From assembly GCF_035918155.1 (NCBI RefSeq), contig NZ_CP109327.1, positions 434,001 to 498,000 of the forward strand: a stretch of 64,000 nucleotides of DNA. The letters are read 5' to 3'. The notes below the pieces were generated by a model, which was not told the origin of the DNA, did no database searches, and was given only the letters and a program-made list of their open reading frames with translations. Position numbers and translations under genes: made by a program. Shown here one piece after another: positions 16,781 to 24,420 of this stretch. Position 1 is the stretch's first letter; each line of letters starts with the position of its first letter. Source of the DNA: Streptomyces sp. NBC_01591 (GTDB lineage Bacteria; Actinomycetota; Actinomycetes; Streptomycetales; Streptomycetaceae).

Positions 16781-17921
16781 CATCGCCGAGGAGCTGAGCC
16801 GGTGGTTCGAGGAGGGCCGGGACTTCGCCGTCGCCACCGTCGTGGCCGTCAGCGGCAGCGCGCCGCGCGGTCCCGGCGCTGCCCTGGCCGTCGACAGTGA
16901 TGGCACTGCCATCGGCTCCGTCTCCGGCGGTTGCGTGGAAGGCGCGGTGTACGACCTGTGCGTCCAGGCGCTCCTGGACGGGCGGACGGTACGCGAACGA
17001 TTCGGCTACGACGACGAGGACGCCTTCGCGGTGGGGCTCACCTGCGGCGGCGTCATCGAAGTCCTGGTCACGCCGGTGCGCGTGGACGCGCCGGTGTTCC
17101 GGGCAGGGGTTTCGGCCGCGGGCCGAGGCGAGGCGGCGGCACTCGCCCGGGTGGCCCGGGGCGCGGTGGAACTGCTCGGCCGGGCGCTGCTCGTCCGACC
17201 CGACGGATCGTACGAGGGCAGTCTCGACGGACAACCGGAACTGGACCGGACGGCGGTGGCAGAGGCCCGTGCGATGCTGGACGCCGGCCGAACCGGCACC
17301 GTCGAGATCGCGGAGGACGGGTCGCGCTGTCCGGGCGGCGTGACGCTGTTCGTGGAATCCAGGGTGCCACCGCCCCGGATGATCGTGTTCGGCGCCGTGG
17401 ACTTCGCGACGGCGTTGGTCCGGGCGGGCAAGTTCCTCGGCTACCACGTCACCGTGTGCGACGCCCGGCCGGTCTTCGCCACTCACGTCCGCTTCCCCGA
17501 GGCCGACGACCTGGTGGTCGACTGGCCGCACCGCTATCTCCGGCGCACCGCGACCGACGAACGTACCGTCCTGTGCGTGCTCACCCATGACGCCAAGTTC
17601 GACGTTCCTCTCCTGGAGACGGCACTGCGGCTGCCGGTCGCTTTCGTGGGCGCGATGGGCTCGCGCCGCACCCACGAGGACCGCAACCGCCGTCTGCGCG
17701 AAGTCGGCGTCACGGTCGATGAGTTGGCCCGCCTGCACTCCCCGATCGGCCTCGACCTCGGCGCCCGCACCCCCGAGGAGACGGCCCTGTCCATCGCGGC
17801 GGAGATCGTCGCGGCGCGCCGGGGCGGGACGGGTGTTCCACTGACCGGTTCGGGCGCACCTATCCACCATGACGTGGACAGGAGGGAAACGGAGGAGGCC
17901 CGCTCCCGAGCGGCAGCATGA
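16773..17921 (+). CDS. XdhC/CoxI-family molybdenum cofactor chaperone (PaoD-like)
   Basis: This 382-residue protein has the N-terminal XdhC_CoxI domain (VSGSAPRGPGAALAVDSDG, GSVSGGCVEGAVYD, TCGGVIEV) and the C-terminal Rossmann domain (MIVFGAVDFATALVRAGKF, AFVGAMGSRRTHEDRN). XdhC proteins bind the molybdenum cofactor, aid its sulfuration and insert it into the enzyme. Here it serves the preceding oxidoreductase. The GTG start lies inside the end of paoC (overlap 16773-16780), so translation is coupled. The C terminus past about residue 355 is a short hydrophilic tail. Confidence 0.92.
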   Translation: MLDIAEELSRWFEEGRDFAVATVVAVSGSAPRGPGAALAVDSDGTAIGSVSGGCVEGAVYDLCVQALLDGRTVRERFGYDDEDAFAVGLTCGGVIEVLVTPVRVDAPVFRAGVSAAGRGEAAALARVARGAVELLGRALLVRPDGSYEGSLDGQPELDRTAVAEARAMLDAGRTGTVEIAEDGSRCPGGVTLFVESRVPPPRMIVFGAVDFATALVRAGKFLGYHVTVCDARPVFATHVRFPEADDLVVDWPHRYLRRTATDERTVLCVLTHDAKFDVPLLETALRLPVAFVGAMGSRRTHEDRNRRLREVGVTVDELARLHSPIGLDLGARTPEETALSIAAEIVAARRGGTGVPLTGSGAPIHHDVDRRETEEARSRAAA

Positions 17922-17973
17922 TCTGGCGGGTCCGGGTGGCTGTGCGATCACGAGGCCGGATGGCTGCCTGGCC

Positions 17974-18283
17974 ATGACGGGCAGCCACCCGGGAGCAGGC
18001 ACTGTTGGGTTGCAGCACTTTGCGCCCGCCGACGGGTGATACGTCGGCAGCCACGGTGATCGCCCGTGTGCTCGCCGATCACCGTGGGCAGGGATTCGGC
18101 GAGGAACTGTATGCGCGCGGGCTGAAGAGGGCACGGGAACTCGGTGCCGAGGTGGTCGAGACCGTCGTCCTGTCGTCCAACGAGGACGGTCTGCGGTTCG
18201 CGCAGAAGCACGGGTTCGTCGAGACGGAGCGCTACCTGCTGCCGGGAGACACCATCCCCTGGATCGACATGCGGCTCCCTTGA
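17974..18283 (+). pseudogene. GNAT acetyltransferase gene, frameshifted
   Basis: The frame starting at ATG 17974 reads MTGSHPGAGTVGLQHFAPADG and stops at once in a GGG run (18034-18036). Dropping one G gives a continuous reading into DTSAATVIARVLADHRGQGFG, the acetyl-CoA loop of GNAT enzymes (R-x-x-G-x-G here as RGQGFG), then SSNEDGLRFAQKHGFVETE and a stop at 18283. Even repaired it is only about 100 residues, short for a GNAT, so the N-terminal half may already be lost. Probably a remnant. Confidence 0.55.
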
Positions 18284-18350
18284 GCCGACCGCCTGCGGAT
18301 CATTACCGAGCCGCCCCAGCCGCACCGCACCCGCGAAACGGAGATACGAG

Positions 18351-18821
18351 ATGAGTGACCACGGGGTCACGTGGATAGCCGACACAGACATCACCTGGTC
18401 CGGCCGCCGCAGCTACCTGGCGCGCGGCGTGGAGGTCTAAGAACTGGTCGCCCGCATCGCGAAAGACCTCGCCCCTGTTCCGCTGGGTGAGTACACAGCC
18501 AGTGGCCTTGAGGGGTACAGCAACGCGCAGAGCCGCGAGGTTGCTGCCGTTCGCTACGGCACCCACAAGGACCTTGCTTTCGCGGTCGCCTACGGGTACT
18601 GGCGGGGCGAACTCGGCCCGGGCTACAGCAATGACATCTCCAATGAGGACGGGGAGGAGGTTTTCGAGCTGTACTACCAGTCGCCCCGCTCATCCGGCCG
18701 GACGGCGACGGCGACGGTGAGAAGCATTCGCGCCCGCTCGTGGCTGGGCGGATGGCCCGTGCCACCCGCCCGCAGGCGGGGACACGGGCCGACCGCACCG
18801 CGGTCTCAGCCCGGTGCTTAG
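18351..18821 (+). pseudogene. Unknown gene with an internal ochre stop
   Basis: The reading MSDHGVTWIADTDITWSGRR runs to a TAA at 18438-18440. The same frame then continues with excellent coding character: ELVARIAKDLAPVPLGEYTA, YGTHKDLAFAVAYGYWRGEL, SNEDGEEVFELYYQS. A sense codon such as TAC at this place would restore one protein. TAA is rare in such GC-rich coding sequence. The far end past 18700 runs through a hairpin and is probably not the original C terminus. No family recognised. Confidence 0.55.
18754..18790. terminator. Strong nested hairpin, probable bidirectional terminator
   Basis: GGCCCGTG (18754-18761) pairs with CACGGGCC (18783-18790), with an inner CCCGCC/GGCGGG stem. It lies between the decayed gene on the plus strand and the convergent secreted-protein gene ending at 18841. 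There is no U-tract, as is usual in Streptomyces. Confidence 0.6.
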
Positions 18822-18840
18822 CTCGGCGTGCAGAGCCGAC

Positions 18841-19299
18841 TCAGAATACGAACGGTCCGGGCGACTGGGCGGACGTCGCGTTGCAGGTGGCGGTGATACC
18901 CAGGACCACGACCTTGAGGGACGTGGCCACCAGGCTGTCCCCCGAGGCGACGGTCCCCTGGAGCGGGCCTGTCGACACAGGGCTTCCGGCGGGGATGGCG
19001 GGGTTGGAGTTCCCGGTGAACGTCACCGTTCCCGTGCCCTTGTTCGTGAGCGTGAGTGTTGATTTGACCGAGTTCGCCCCGACGCTGATCGGTGCGGTGA
19101 TGGCGGAAGTCGAGACGTTGATGGTCGCGGTCGCGCCGTTCTGGGTGGCGGTGAGGGTCGCGCTGCCCGAGCCGTAGACTCCGCAGTCGAAGGAAATCGT
19201 GGCGGTGGTGGGGGTGACCGCCTCAGCTGTGGGTGCCAGCGCGAGCGTGCCCGCGGCGAGGGCGGAACAGATGGCGAGTCGCCGTATGCCATACCTCAT
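18841..19299 (-). CDS. Small secreted protein of unknown function
   Basis: This 152-residue protein has a Sec signal peptide (MRYGIRRLAICSALAAGTLA, then LAPTAEA as a likely cleavage site near residue 27). The mature part is Thr/Ser/Val-rich, beta-strand-like, with two cysteines (FDCGVYG and ATCNATS) that could form a disulfide. Composition resembles an immunoglobulin-like extracellular domain. No enzyme motif is visible. The promoter region holds a perfect CTGACG-AAC-CGTCAG inverted repeat about 75 bases upstream. Confidence 0.75.
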   Translation of the reverse strand: MRYGIRRLAICSALAAGTLALAPTAEAVTPTTATISFDCGVYGSGSATLTATQNGATATINVSTSAITAPISVGANSVKSTLTLTNKGTGTVTFTGNSNPAIPAGSPVSTGPLQGTVASGDSLVATSLKVVVLGITATCNATSAQSPGPFVF

Positions 19300-19623
19300 G
19301 GTGGTTGCCCTTCATGTGGGGGGACTGCCGACGCGCTTAATCGACGTGGCGCGCCGGAACACAGCAATTCCCTGACGAACCGTCAGCGGAGATTGCCTTC
19401 CCCATTGAGGCACGGCCCCCTTGAAGCAACAAGGCACATCGCCATGATTCTTGACATGCTACGGCCAATTTTGGTCACCCCTGGACAAGCGCCCCGGCCC
19501 CTCCGGTCACACCCCGGACCGAAGCAGCCGGGTCGTTTGCCGACCCGCCGGCTCGGCGGCGGGTCGAGCATTCGGTGCTTGCGGGGGTGGGGGTGGCGAG
19601 CTGCCCACCGTCATTCCGTGCCG
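19300..19623. other. Promoter region of the secreted-protein gene; no other gene
   Basis: About 320 bases between two minus-strand genes. It holds the CTGACG-AAC-CGTCAG repeat and otherwise no supported coding frame. Confidence 0.5.
19372..19386. promoter_or_regulatory. Perfect 6+6 inverted repeat upstream of the secreted protein
   Basis: CTGACG (19372-19377), spacer AAC, CGTCAG (19381-19386). It sits 73-87 bases before the start codon at 19299 and is a candidate regulator-binding site. The factor is unknown. Confidence 0.45.
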
Positions 19624-20649
19624 TCAGGAGGGCAGTTTCAGGTCCGTGCATCCATGGCGCTGCGCCGCACGTTCGGCAAAGGCACGCAGTGCGGTGCGGA
19701 GGTAGCCGCTCGGCGGTGCCGCGTACTCGGTGTCGTTGACGGTGAAGAGGGCGCGCGGCCCCGTGCCGCATGCGGCGCTCCCCCAGGCGCTGTGGCGGTC
19801 GGCGCCCGCGTCGCCTCGGTAGCTGCCGGGGTCGCCCGCGGAGGTCCGCAGGCGCTGTGCGTACGGGCCGAACGCGGCGCCGAACCAGTAGAGTTCCTCG
19901 TCCCGCGCCTTGCTCTCGCCCAGTGCGCAGGTCTCCAGGAGGGCGGTGCCGGGGGCCGTGGTCTCACGGTGCCAGTCGACGGATTCGTCGCCCGGAACGG
20001 GTACCCCGGCGCATGTTGCCGTGGCGGTGCCGGGCGCCGGGCGGTCGGGCTGTACGGGGATGGGCGGCACAACGGTGCCGTGCGGGGCGTCGCACGACCA
20101 TCGTTCGGCGGCCCGTTCGGCGGTGACCGTGGCCAGCCGGGCGATCTGCCTGGTCTCCTCGGCGTTCTCGTGCGACTCGTCGGCACTCACGGCCACGACG
20201 AGGGACGCGGGCCTGTTGGTGCAGTTGAGCACGACGCCGGTGTCGCGGAAATCGGTGTGTCCCTGCCAGCCGCCGCCGATGGCAACGGGCAGATGGTCGG
20301 AACCCCCGTCGCGCAGCATCGAGAGCGGCTCACCGGAAAGGTTGCGGTTGCGGACGGCGTCGTGCGGAATCAGGGCGACCAGCAGCCGGGTGTCCGCCAC
20401 CCCGCACGCGTCCCAGCGGTCGTCATCCGCACCGCCCGTGCGGTCCCCCGGCAGCCCGGGGTCGGTGGAGTACGAGGTCAGGGCGGCGGATTCGGAGACC
20501 GGAAGCAGGCCCTCGCAGTACGTGGCGAGCCGGTCCTCGTACCGCCACCGTTTGCCGGTGTCGCTCGTCCGGTACCAGCCGTAGCCGGCCGCGAGCAGCA
20601 CGACCAGTGGCACCACGGCGTACAGCGCGATCCGGCGCATCGTCCTCAT
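19624..20649 (-). CDS. Membrane-anchored extracytoplasmic protein of unknown function
   Basis: This 341-residue protein starts MRTMRRIALYAVVPLVVLLA, a basic N terminus and one membrane helix (about residues 7-24), so the rest lies outside the cell. Cysteines appear in pairs through the sequence (YCEGLLP, DACGVAD, VLNCTN, WSCDAP, ATCAGVP, ETCALGE, AACGTGP, HGCTD), suggesting disulfides. I recognise no domain. The predicted topology and the repeated short Cys-containing motifs resemble streptomycete lipoprotein-like or anchored proteins. It stands alone. Confidence 0.7.
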   Translation of the reverse strand: MRTMRRIALYAVVPLVVLLAAGYGWYRTSDTGKRWRYEDRLATYCEGLLPVSESAALTSYSTDPGLPGDRTGGADDDRWDACGVADTRLLVALIPHDAVRNRNLSGEPLSMLRDGGSDHLPVAIGGGWQGHTDFRDTGVVLNCTNRPASLVVAVSADESHENAEETRQIARLATVTAERAAERWSCDAPHGTVVPPIPVQPDRPAPGTATATCAGVPVPGDESVDWHRETTAPGTALLETCALGESKARDEELYWFGAAFGPYAQRLRTSAGDPGSYRGDAGADRHSAWGSAACGTGPRALFTVNDTEYAAPPSGYLRTALRAFAERAAQRHGCTDLKLPS

Positions 20650-20967
20650 GGAGCGTCCTCCCCCGTATCGATCACGCGCTCCTGCCTATCATCCGTGGTC
20701 GGGGTCCCGACACCCGTCGTACCCGAAATGAGCACCGCTGCGGGCTTTGAGCAGCGCAGATCACACCACCCGCACAGCCTGCACGAGCAGCGGTGACCGA
20801 CACCGGGGCGCTGCTCGTCGTCGGCGTCCCCGCCTCGGACGATCTGCCGGATGCCGCGCTCCAGGCCCCGGACCGGTTCCCGAGGACCACCGCGCGTCGC
20901 AGTCAGCCCCGCACGCGCCGGACCCGGTCTGCGACGACAACGTCTGCGGTGCGCAGTGCACAGTCGG
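20650..20967. other. Stretch without a convincing gene
   Basis: About 320 bases upstream of the membrane-anchored protein gene. Short frames on both strands lack a ribosome site and family resemblance. It probably holds only the promoter of the gene starting at 20649. Confidence 0.45.
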
Positions 20968-21705
20968 TCAGGAACTGGCCTCGGGGCGCCGGGCGAGGAA
21001 GACGAACTCCCGGCCCGGGCGGTCTGGAGCGTCGCGAACGTCCTCCACCACGAAACCCTGCGCGACCAGCCCCGCCTCGACCTCGCGCCGCTCACGGAAA
21101 CGCAACGTCGAATCCGATGTCAGCACCTGCCCGTCCGCAGCGAACACGAGGGTCCCGCGGAAGGTCACCAGCGGCCCCCTCACTTCGAGCAGTTGGAGCC
21201 AGCTCTCGACCCCGCCGACTCCCGGTATCTCCGTCGTGCTGTACGAGGCCTCACGATTCCACTCCTCCCAGGCGCGCCGGGCCGGGTCCCGCGTCTCGAA
21301 CACAAGGAATCCGCCGGGCCGGAGTGCTGCGTAGGCCCCCCGCAGGGTTGTCCGCCACGCCTCCGGGTCGACGATGGCCTGGGCGACGTTCGCCGTCATG
21401 GTCGCGAGGTCGGCCTGCAGTGGCGGGAGTGCTGTCGCATCACCGCAGATCCAACGCACCCGCTCGCTGCCCGGCTTGCCACGGGCCACATCGATGGACG
21501 CCGCGGCGGGATCGACGCCCACGACCTCGATCCCGCGATCGGCCAGCAGGAGGGCGAACACTCCTGTCCCACAGCCGATGTCCAGGACCTGACGCGCCCC
21601 GAGCTCCTCGGCCAGGTGGACATAGGCGTCGAGATCACTGCGATCAGGGTCGAGCACGTCGTAGAGCGCAGCGAGCCGTGGATGCGTGAAGTTCTCGTCA
21701 GCCAT
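20968..21705 (-). CDS. Class I SAM-dependent methyltransferase
   Basis: This 245-residue methyltransferase starts MADENFTHPRLAALYDVLDP. Motif I is QVLDIGCGTGVFALLLADRG, motif II the acidic VVGVDPAAASIDVARG, then CGDATALPP and a LRPGGFLVFETRDP strand. The acceptor substrate is unknown; it resembles the YcgJ/UbiE-like Methyltransf_25 group that is common in Streptomyces. The frame is open upstream to 21957 but that part is Arg/Gly-rich noise, and the ATG at 21703-21705 begins the family-like sequence. Confidence 0.85.
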   Translation of the reverse strand: MADENFTHPRLAALYDVLDPDRSDLDAYVHLAEELGARQVLDIGCGTGVFALLLADRGIEVVGVDPAAASIDVARGKPGSERVRWICGDATALPPLQADLATMTANVAQAIVDPEAWRTTLRGAYAALRPGGFLVFETRDPARRAWEEWNREASYSTTEIPGVGGVESWLQLLEVRGPLVTFRGTLVFAADGQVLTSDSTLRFRERREVEAGLVAQGFVVEDVRDAPDRPGREFVFLARRPEASS

Positions 21706-21872
21706 GCGCCGAAGGTACGCCGATCCACCGGTGAACGAATACACACCTGCGCCGTCGGCCATCGGTGCCCGCACGGCAGACGCCGCGGACAGCCGCTGAC
21801 GCCCAGCGTCTCCAATTCCCCGATAGCTCGCGTGCCCCGGTGCCTGATCCGGCCAGAACCAGACGGAAGACC

Positions 21873-22349
21873 CTAGTCCCGCCACGCGATCTGCCCGTTC
21901 GCAACCTCCAGCACATCCGGCACCAGGGCTTCGTGGAACCTCAGGTGGCCGATCCAAACGGCATCGCCCACGAGCCGGTGTGTGTCGTGAACCCGCACCG
22001 CCAGCCAGCAGAGCAGCTCGCCGACCTTCTCGAAATCATCCGGGTGGATTTCCTGCCGGGAGGTCAGCGACCAGCCGTTCCGCGGCAGATCCGCTCGGCT
22101 GACCAGTGCCGAGCCGAGCACACCACCCACCCGCCAGGCCGCGCCACTGCCGGCCAGCAGTGGACGAGGTTCGTCCTCGACCACCGGTTCCCCCGCCTCG
22201 TCCACCACGACGAACGGGAACTCGGTCACGATGGACAGGCGCTCCGGCTGCGGCCCGATTCCCAGATGCCAGTGCAGTTCGGCGAGTTCCTGCTCGGAGA
22301 GCTCGTCCCGCAGATCGACCGATACCGCCAACTCGAACACGTCACTCAT
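21873..22349 (-). CDS. Hypothetical conserved-looking acidic protein
   Basis: This 158-residue soluble protein starts MSDVFELAVSVDLRDELSEQ, with LAELHWHLGIGPQPERLSIV and RVGGVLGSALVSRADL, ending LEVANGQIAWRD. It has good codon bias and no membrane segments. I know similar short Streptomyces proteins of unknown function but cannot name a family. The start is fixed at the ATG 22347-22349 because upstream sequence is Arg/Gly noise. Same strand as the methyltransferase gene, 167 bases upstream of it. Confidence 0.65.
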   Translation of the reverse strand: MSDVFELAVSVDLRDELSEQELAELHWHLGIGPQPERLSIVTEFPFVVVDEAGEPVVEDEPRPLLAGSGAAWRVGGVLGSALVSRADLPRNGWSLTSRQEIHPDDFEKVGELLCWLAVRVHDTHRLVGDAVWIGHLRFHEALVPDVLEVANGQIAWRD

Positions 22350-22630
22350 CCCACGCACCCTACAGAGGGGGTCCGACACTGCGATCTGGACCCGCGACCG
22401 GGCGGTGCACCCCTGCGCGCCGCTCCGGGAGCCTCCGGGTGAGTCGCCGCGGCCGCCGGCCATCCGGCGCGCCCGGTGATTCCGACGACCGCGGCCCCGG
22501 CGCCAGGTAGGTCCCAGCGCCACGTATCCGTTCAGGCCCGCAAATGCCCGAATCTATTTACATCCCCGATCCGCGGGCGTAACGTGACAGCGAAACCACA
22601 CACTCGGACATGGAACGGATCCAAAACAAC

Positions 22631-23392
22631 ATGTATGCACCGGAGCGGCAGCAAGAGATCCTCCGCCTCGCCCGCGAGAGCGGCCGGGTCGATGTGCTGT
22701 CCCTGGCCGAGGAATTCCAGGTCACCGCCGAGACCGTGCGGCGTGATCTGAAGAGCCTTGACCGGGCCGGGCTGCTGCGGCGCGTCCATGGCGGTGCGAT
22801 CCCGGCCGGGCGGCTCGACTTCGAGCCCGATCTCGCCGAGCGCGATGCGGTGGCCATCGACGAGAAGGAGCGCATCGCCGCAGCCGCGATCGGCGAGCTC
22901 CCCACCGACGGCAGCGTGATCATCGACGCGGGCAGTACGGCCGCCCGGCTTGCCGCGGCCATTCCGCTCGACGCCCACCTCACCGTGGTCACCCATGCGC
23001 TGCCGGTGGCCGCCCGGCTCGCCGACCACCCCGGCATCGCGTTGCATCTCGTCGGCGGCCGGGTCCGGCCCCGAACCCGCGCCGCCGTCGATGCCTGGGC
23101 ATTGAACGCCTACAGCGAGATCAACGCCGACGTCGTCTTCCTCGCCACCAACGGCTTCTCGCCGACGGGCGGTCTGACCACGCCCGATCTGGCCGAGGCC
23201 GCCGTCAAGCGCGCCATGATCTCTGCCGCCCGGCGGGTCGTGCTCCTGGCCGACTCCGCCAAGTTCGGCCAGGAGCACTTCGCACGGTTCGGCGATCTCG
23301 CCCAGGTCGATCTGCTCATCACGGACACCGGACTCGGCTCCGACGACGCCCTCGCCATCGAGGGCCGGGGCACGGAAGTAGTATGCGCATGA
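22631..23392 (+). CDS. fruR: DeoR-family regulator of the fructose operon
   Basis: This 253-residue protein starts MYAPERQQEILRLARESGRV, with a DeoR helix-turn-helix (LSLAEEFQVTAETVRRDLKS) and the family's RVHGGAIP motif. The C-terminal sugar-phosphate sensing domain has DAGSTAARLAAAIP and LATNGFSPTGGLTTPDLAEA. In related actinomycetes this repressor controls fruKA and responds to fructose 1-phosphate. I prefer the ATG at 22631, where DeoR similarity begins, to the ATG 21 bases upstream. The next gene overlaps its stop by four bases. Confidence 0.9.
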   Translation: MYAPERQQEILRLARESGRVDVLSLAEEFQVTAETVRRDLKSLDRAGLLRRVHGGAIPAGRLDFEPDLAERDAVAIDEKERIAAAAIGELPTDGSVIIDAGSTAARLAAAIPLDAHLTVVTHALPVAARLADHPGIALHLVGGRVRPRTRAAVDAWALNAYSEINADVVFLATNGFSPTGGLTTPDLAEAAVKRAMISAARRVVLLADSAKFGQEHFARFGDLAQVDLLITDTGLGSDDALAIEGRGTEVVCA

Positions 23393-24336
23393 TCCTCACC
23401 GTCACCCCCAATCCAAGCCTCGACCGGACGTACGAGCTGCCCGGGCTGACCCGCGGAGCCGTGCTCCGGGCCACGGACGACCGGGTCGACCCCGGCGGCA
23501 AAGGCATCAACGTCTCGCGTGCAGTGGCGGCGGCCGGCCACCGCACGATCGCTGTCGCACCGCTCGGCGGGCCCGAGGGCGAGCTGCTCGCACGGCTGTT
23601 GGGCGAGCACGGCATCGAGGCAGCCGGTGTGCCGATCGTCGGCAGCACCCGTATCAATGTCACGCTCGTCGAGCCCGACGGAACGCTCACCAAGGTCAAT
23701 GCGGTGGGCCCGGAGATCACCGAGGCCGAGGCCGAGGCCCTGCTGGATGCCGTACAGACCAGGTCGGCGGCCGCGGACTGGATCGCCTGCTGCGGCAGTC
23801 TGCCGCGTGGACTGCCCCCGCAGTGGTACGCCGAGCTGGTGGCCCGGAGCCACCGTGCCGGGGCCCGGATCGCCCTCGACACCTCCGGCGCTGCGCTGAC
23901 GGCGGCGCTCCGGGAGCGCCCCGATGTGATCAAGCCGAACGCGGAGGAGCTTGCCCAGGCCGTCGGTCGCCCGCTGGCGACGGTGGGTGATGCCGTGAAG
24001 GCGGCGGAGGAGCTCCGCGAGTGCGGTGCCCGGTCCGTTCTGGCCAGCCTCGGGGCCGACGGACAGTTGCTGGTCGAGGGCACGGGTACGTACTTCGGCA
24101 GCGCCCGGGTGAAAACGGTCCGCAGCAACGTCGGGGCGGGCGACGCCTCTCTCGCGGGCTTCCTCGCCGCGGGTGGAACCGGGCAGGTGGCGCTCGCCGC
24201 GGCGGTCGCCCATGGCGCGGCAGCCGTAAAGCTGCCGGGCAGCGTTATGCCGGCACCCGCCGATCTCGATCTGTCGGCGGTCACCACGACCACCGAAATC
24301 CCCCTGGACCGACCCCTGACGGAGCCGACTTCATGA
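23389..24336 (+). CDS. fruK: 1-phosphofructokinase
   Basis: This 315-residue PfkB-family kinase phosphorylates fructose 1-phosphate to fructose 1,6-bisphosphate. The N-terminal MILTVTPNPSLDRTYEL is the hallmark of the LacC/FruK group. Other motifs are DPGGKGINVSRAVAAAGH (substrate), KPNAEEL, and VRSNVGAGDASLAGFLAAG, whose GAGD contains the catalytic aspartate. Start at ATG 23389, or six bases upstream at 23383; either overlaps the fruR stop. It lies between the repressor and the transporter of the same operon. Confidence 0.93.
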   Translation: MILTVTPNPSLDRTYELPGLTRGAVLRATDDRVDPGGKGINVSRAVAAAGHRTIAVAPLGGPEGELLARLLGEHGIEAAGVPIVGSTRINVTLVEPDGTLTKVNAVGPEITEAEAEALLDAVQTRSAAADWIACCGSLPRGLPPQWYAELVARSHRAGARIALDTSGAALTAALRERPDVIKPNAEELAQAVGRPLATVGDAVKAAEELRECGARSVLASLGADGQLLVEGTGTYFGSARVKTVRSNVGAGDASLAGFLAAGGTGQVALAAAVAHGAAAVKLPGSVMPAPADLDLSAVTTTTEIPLDRPLTEPTS

Positions 24337-24420
24337 CTGCCGCGCATCCGCGACCCAGCCCGCCGCCCCGAGTGTCCCCCGAGCCGCCCACAGGACGGTC
24401 CACGAACAAGGAGCCCCGCG

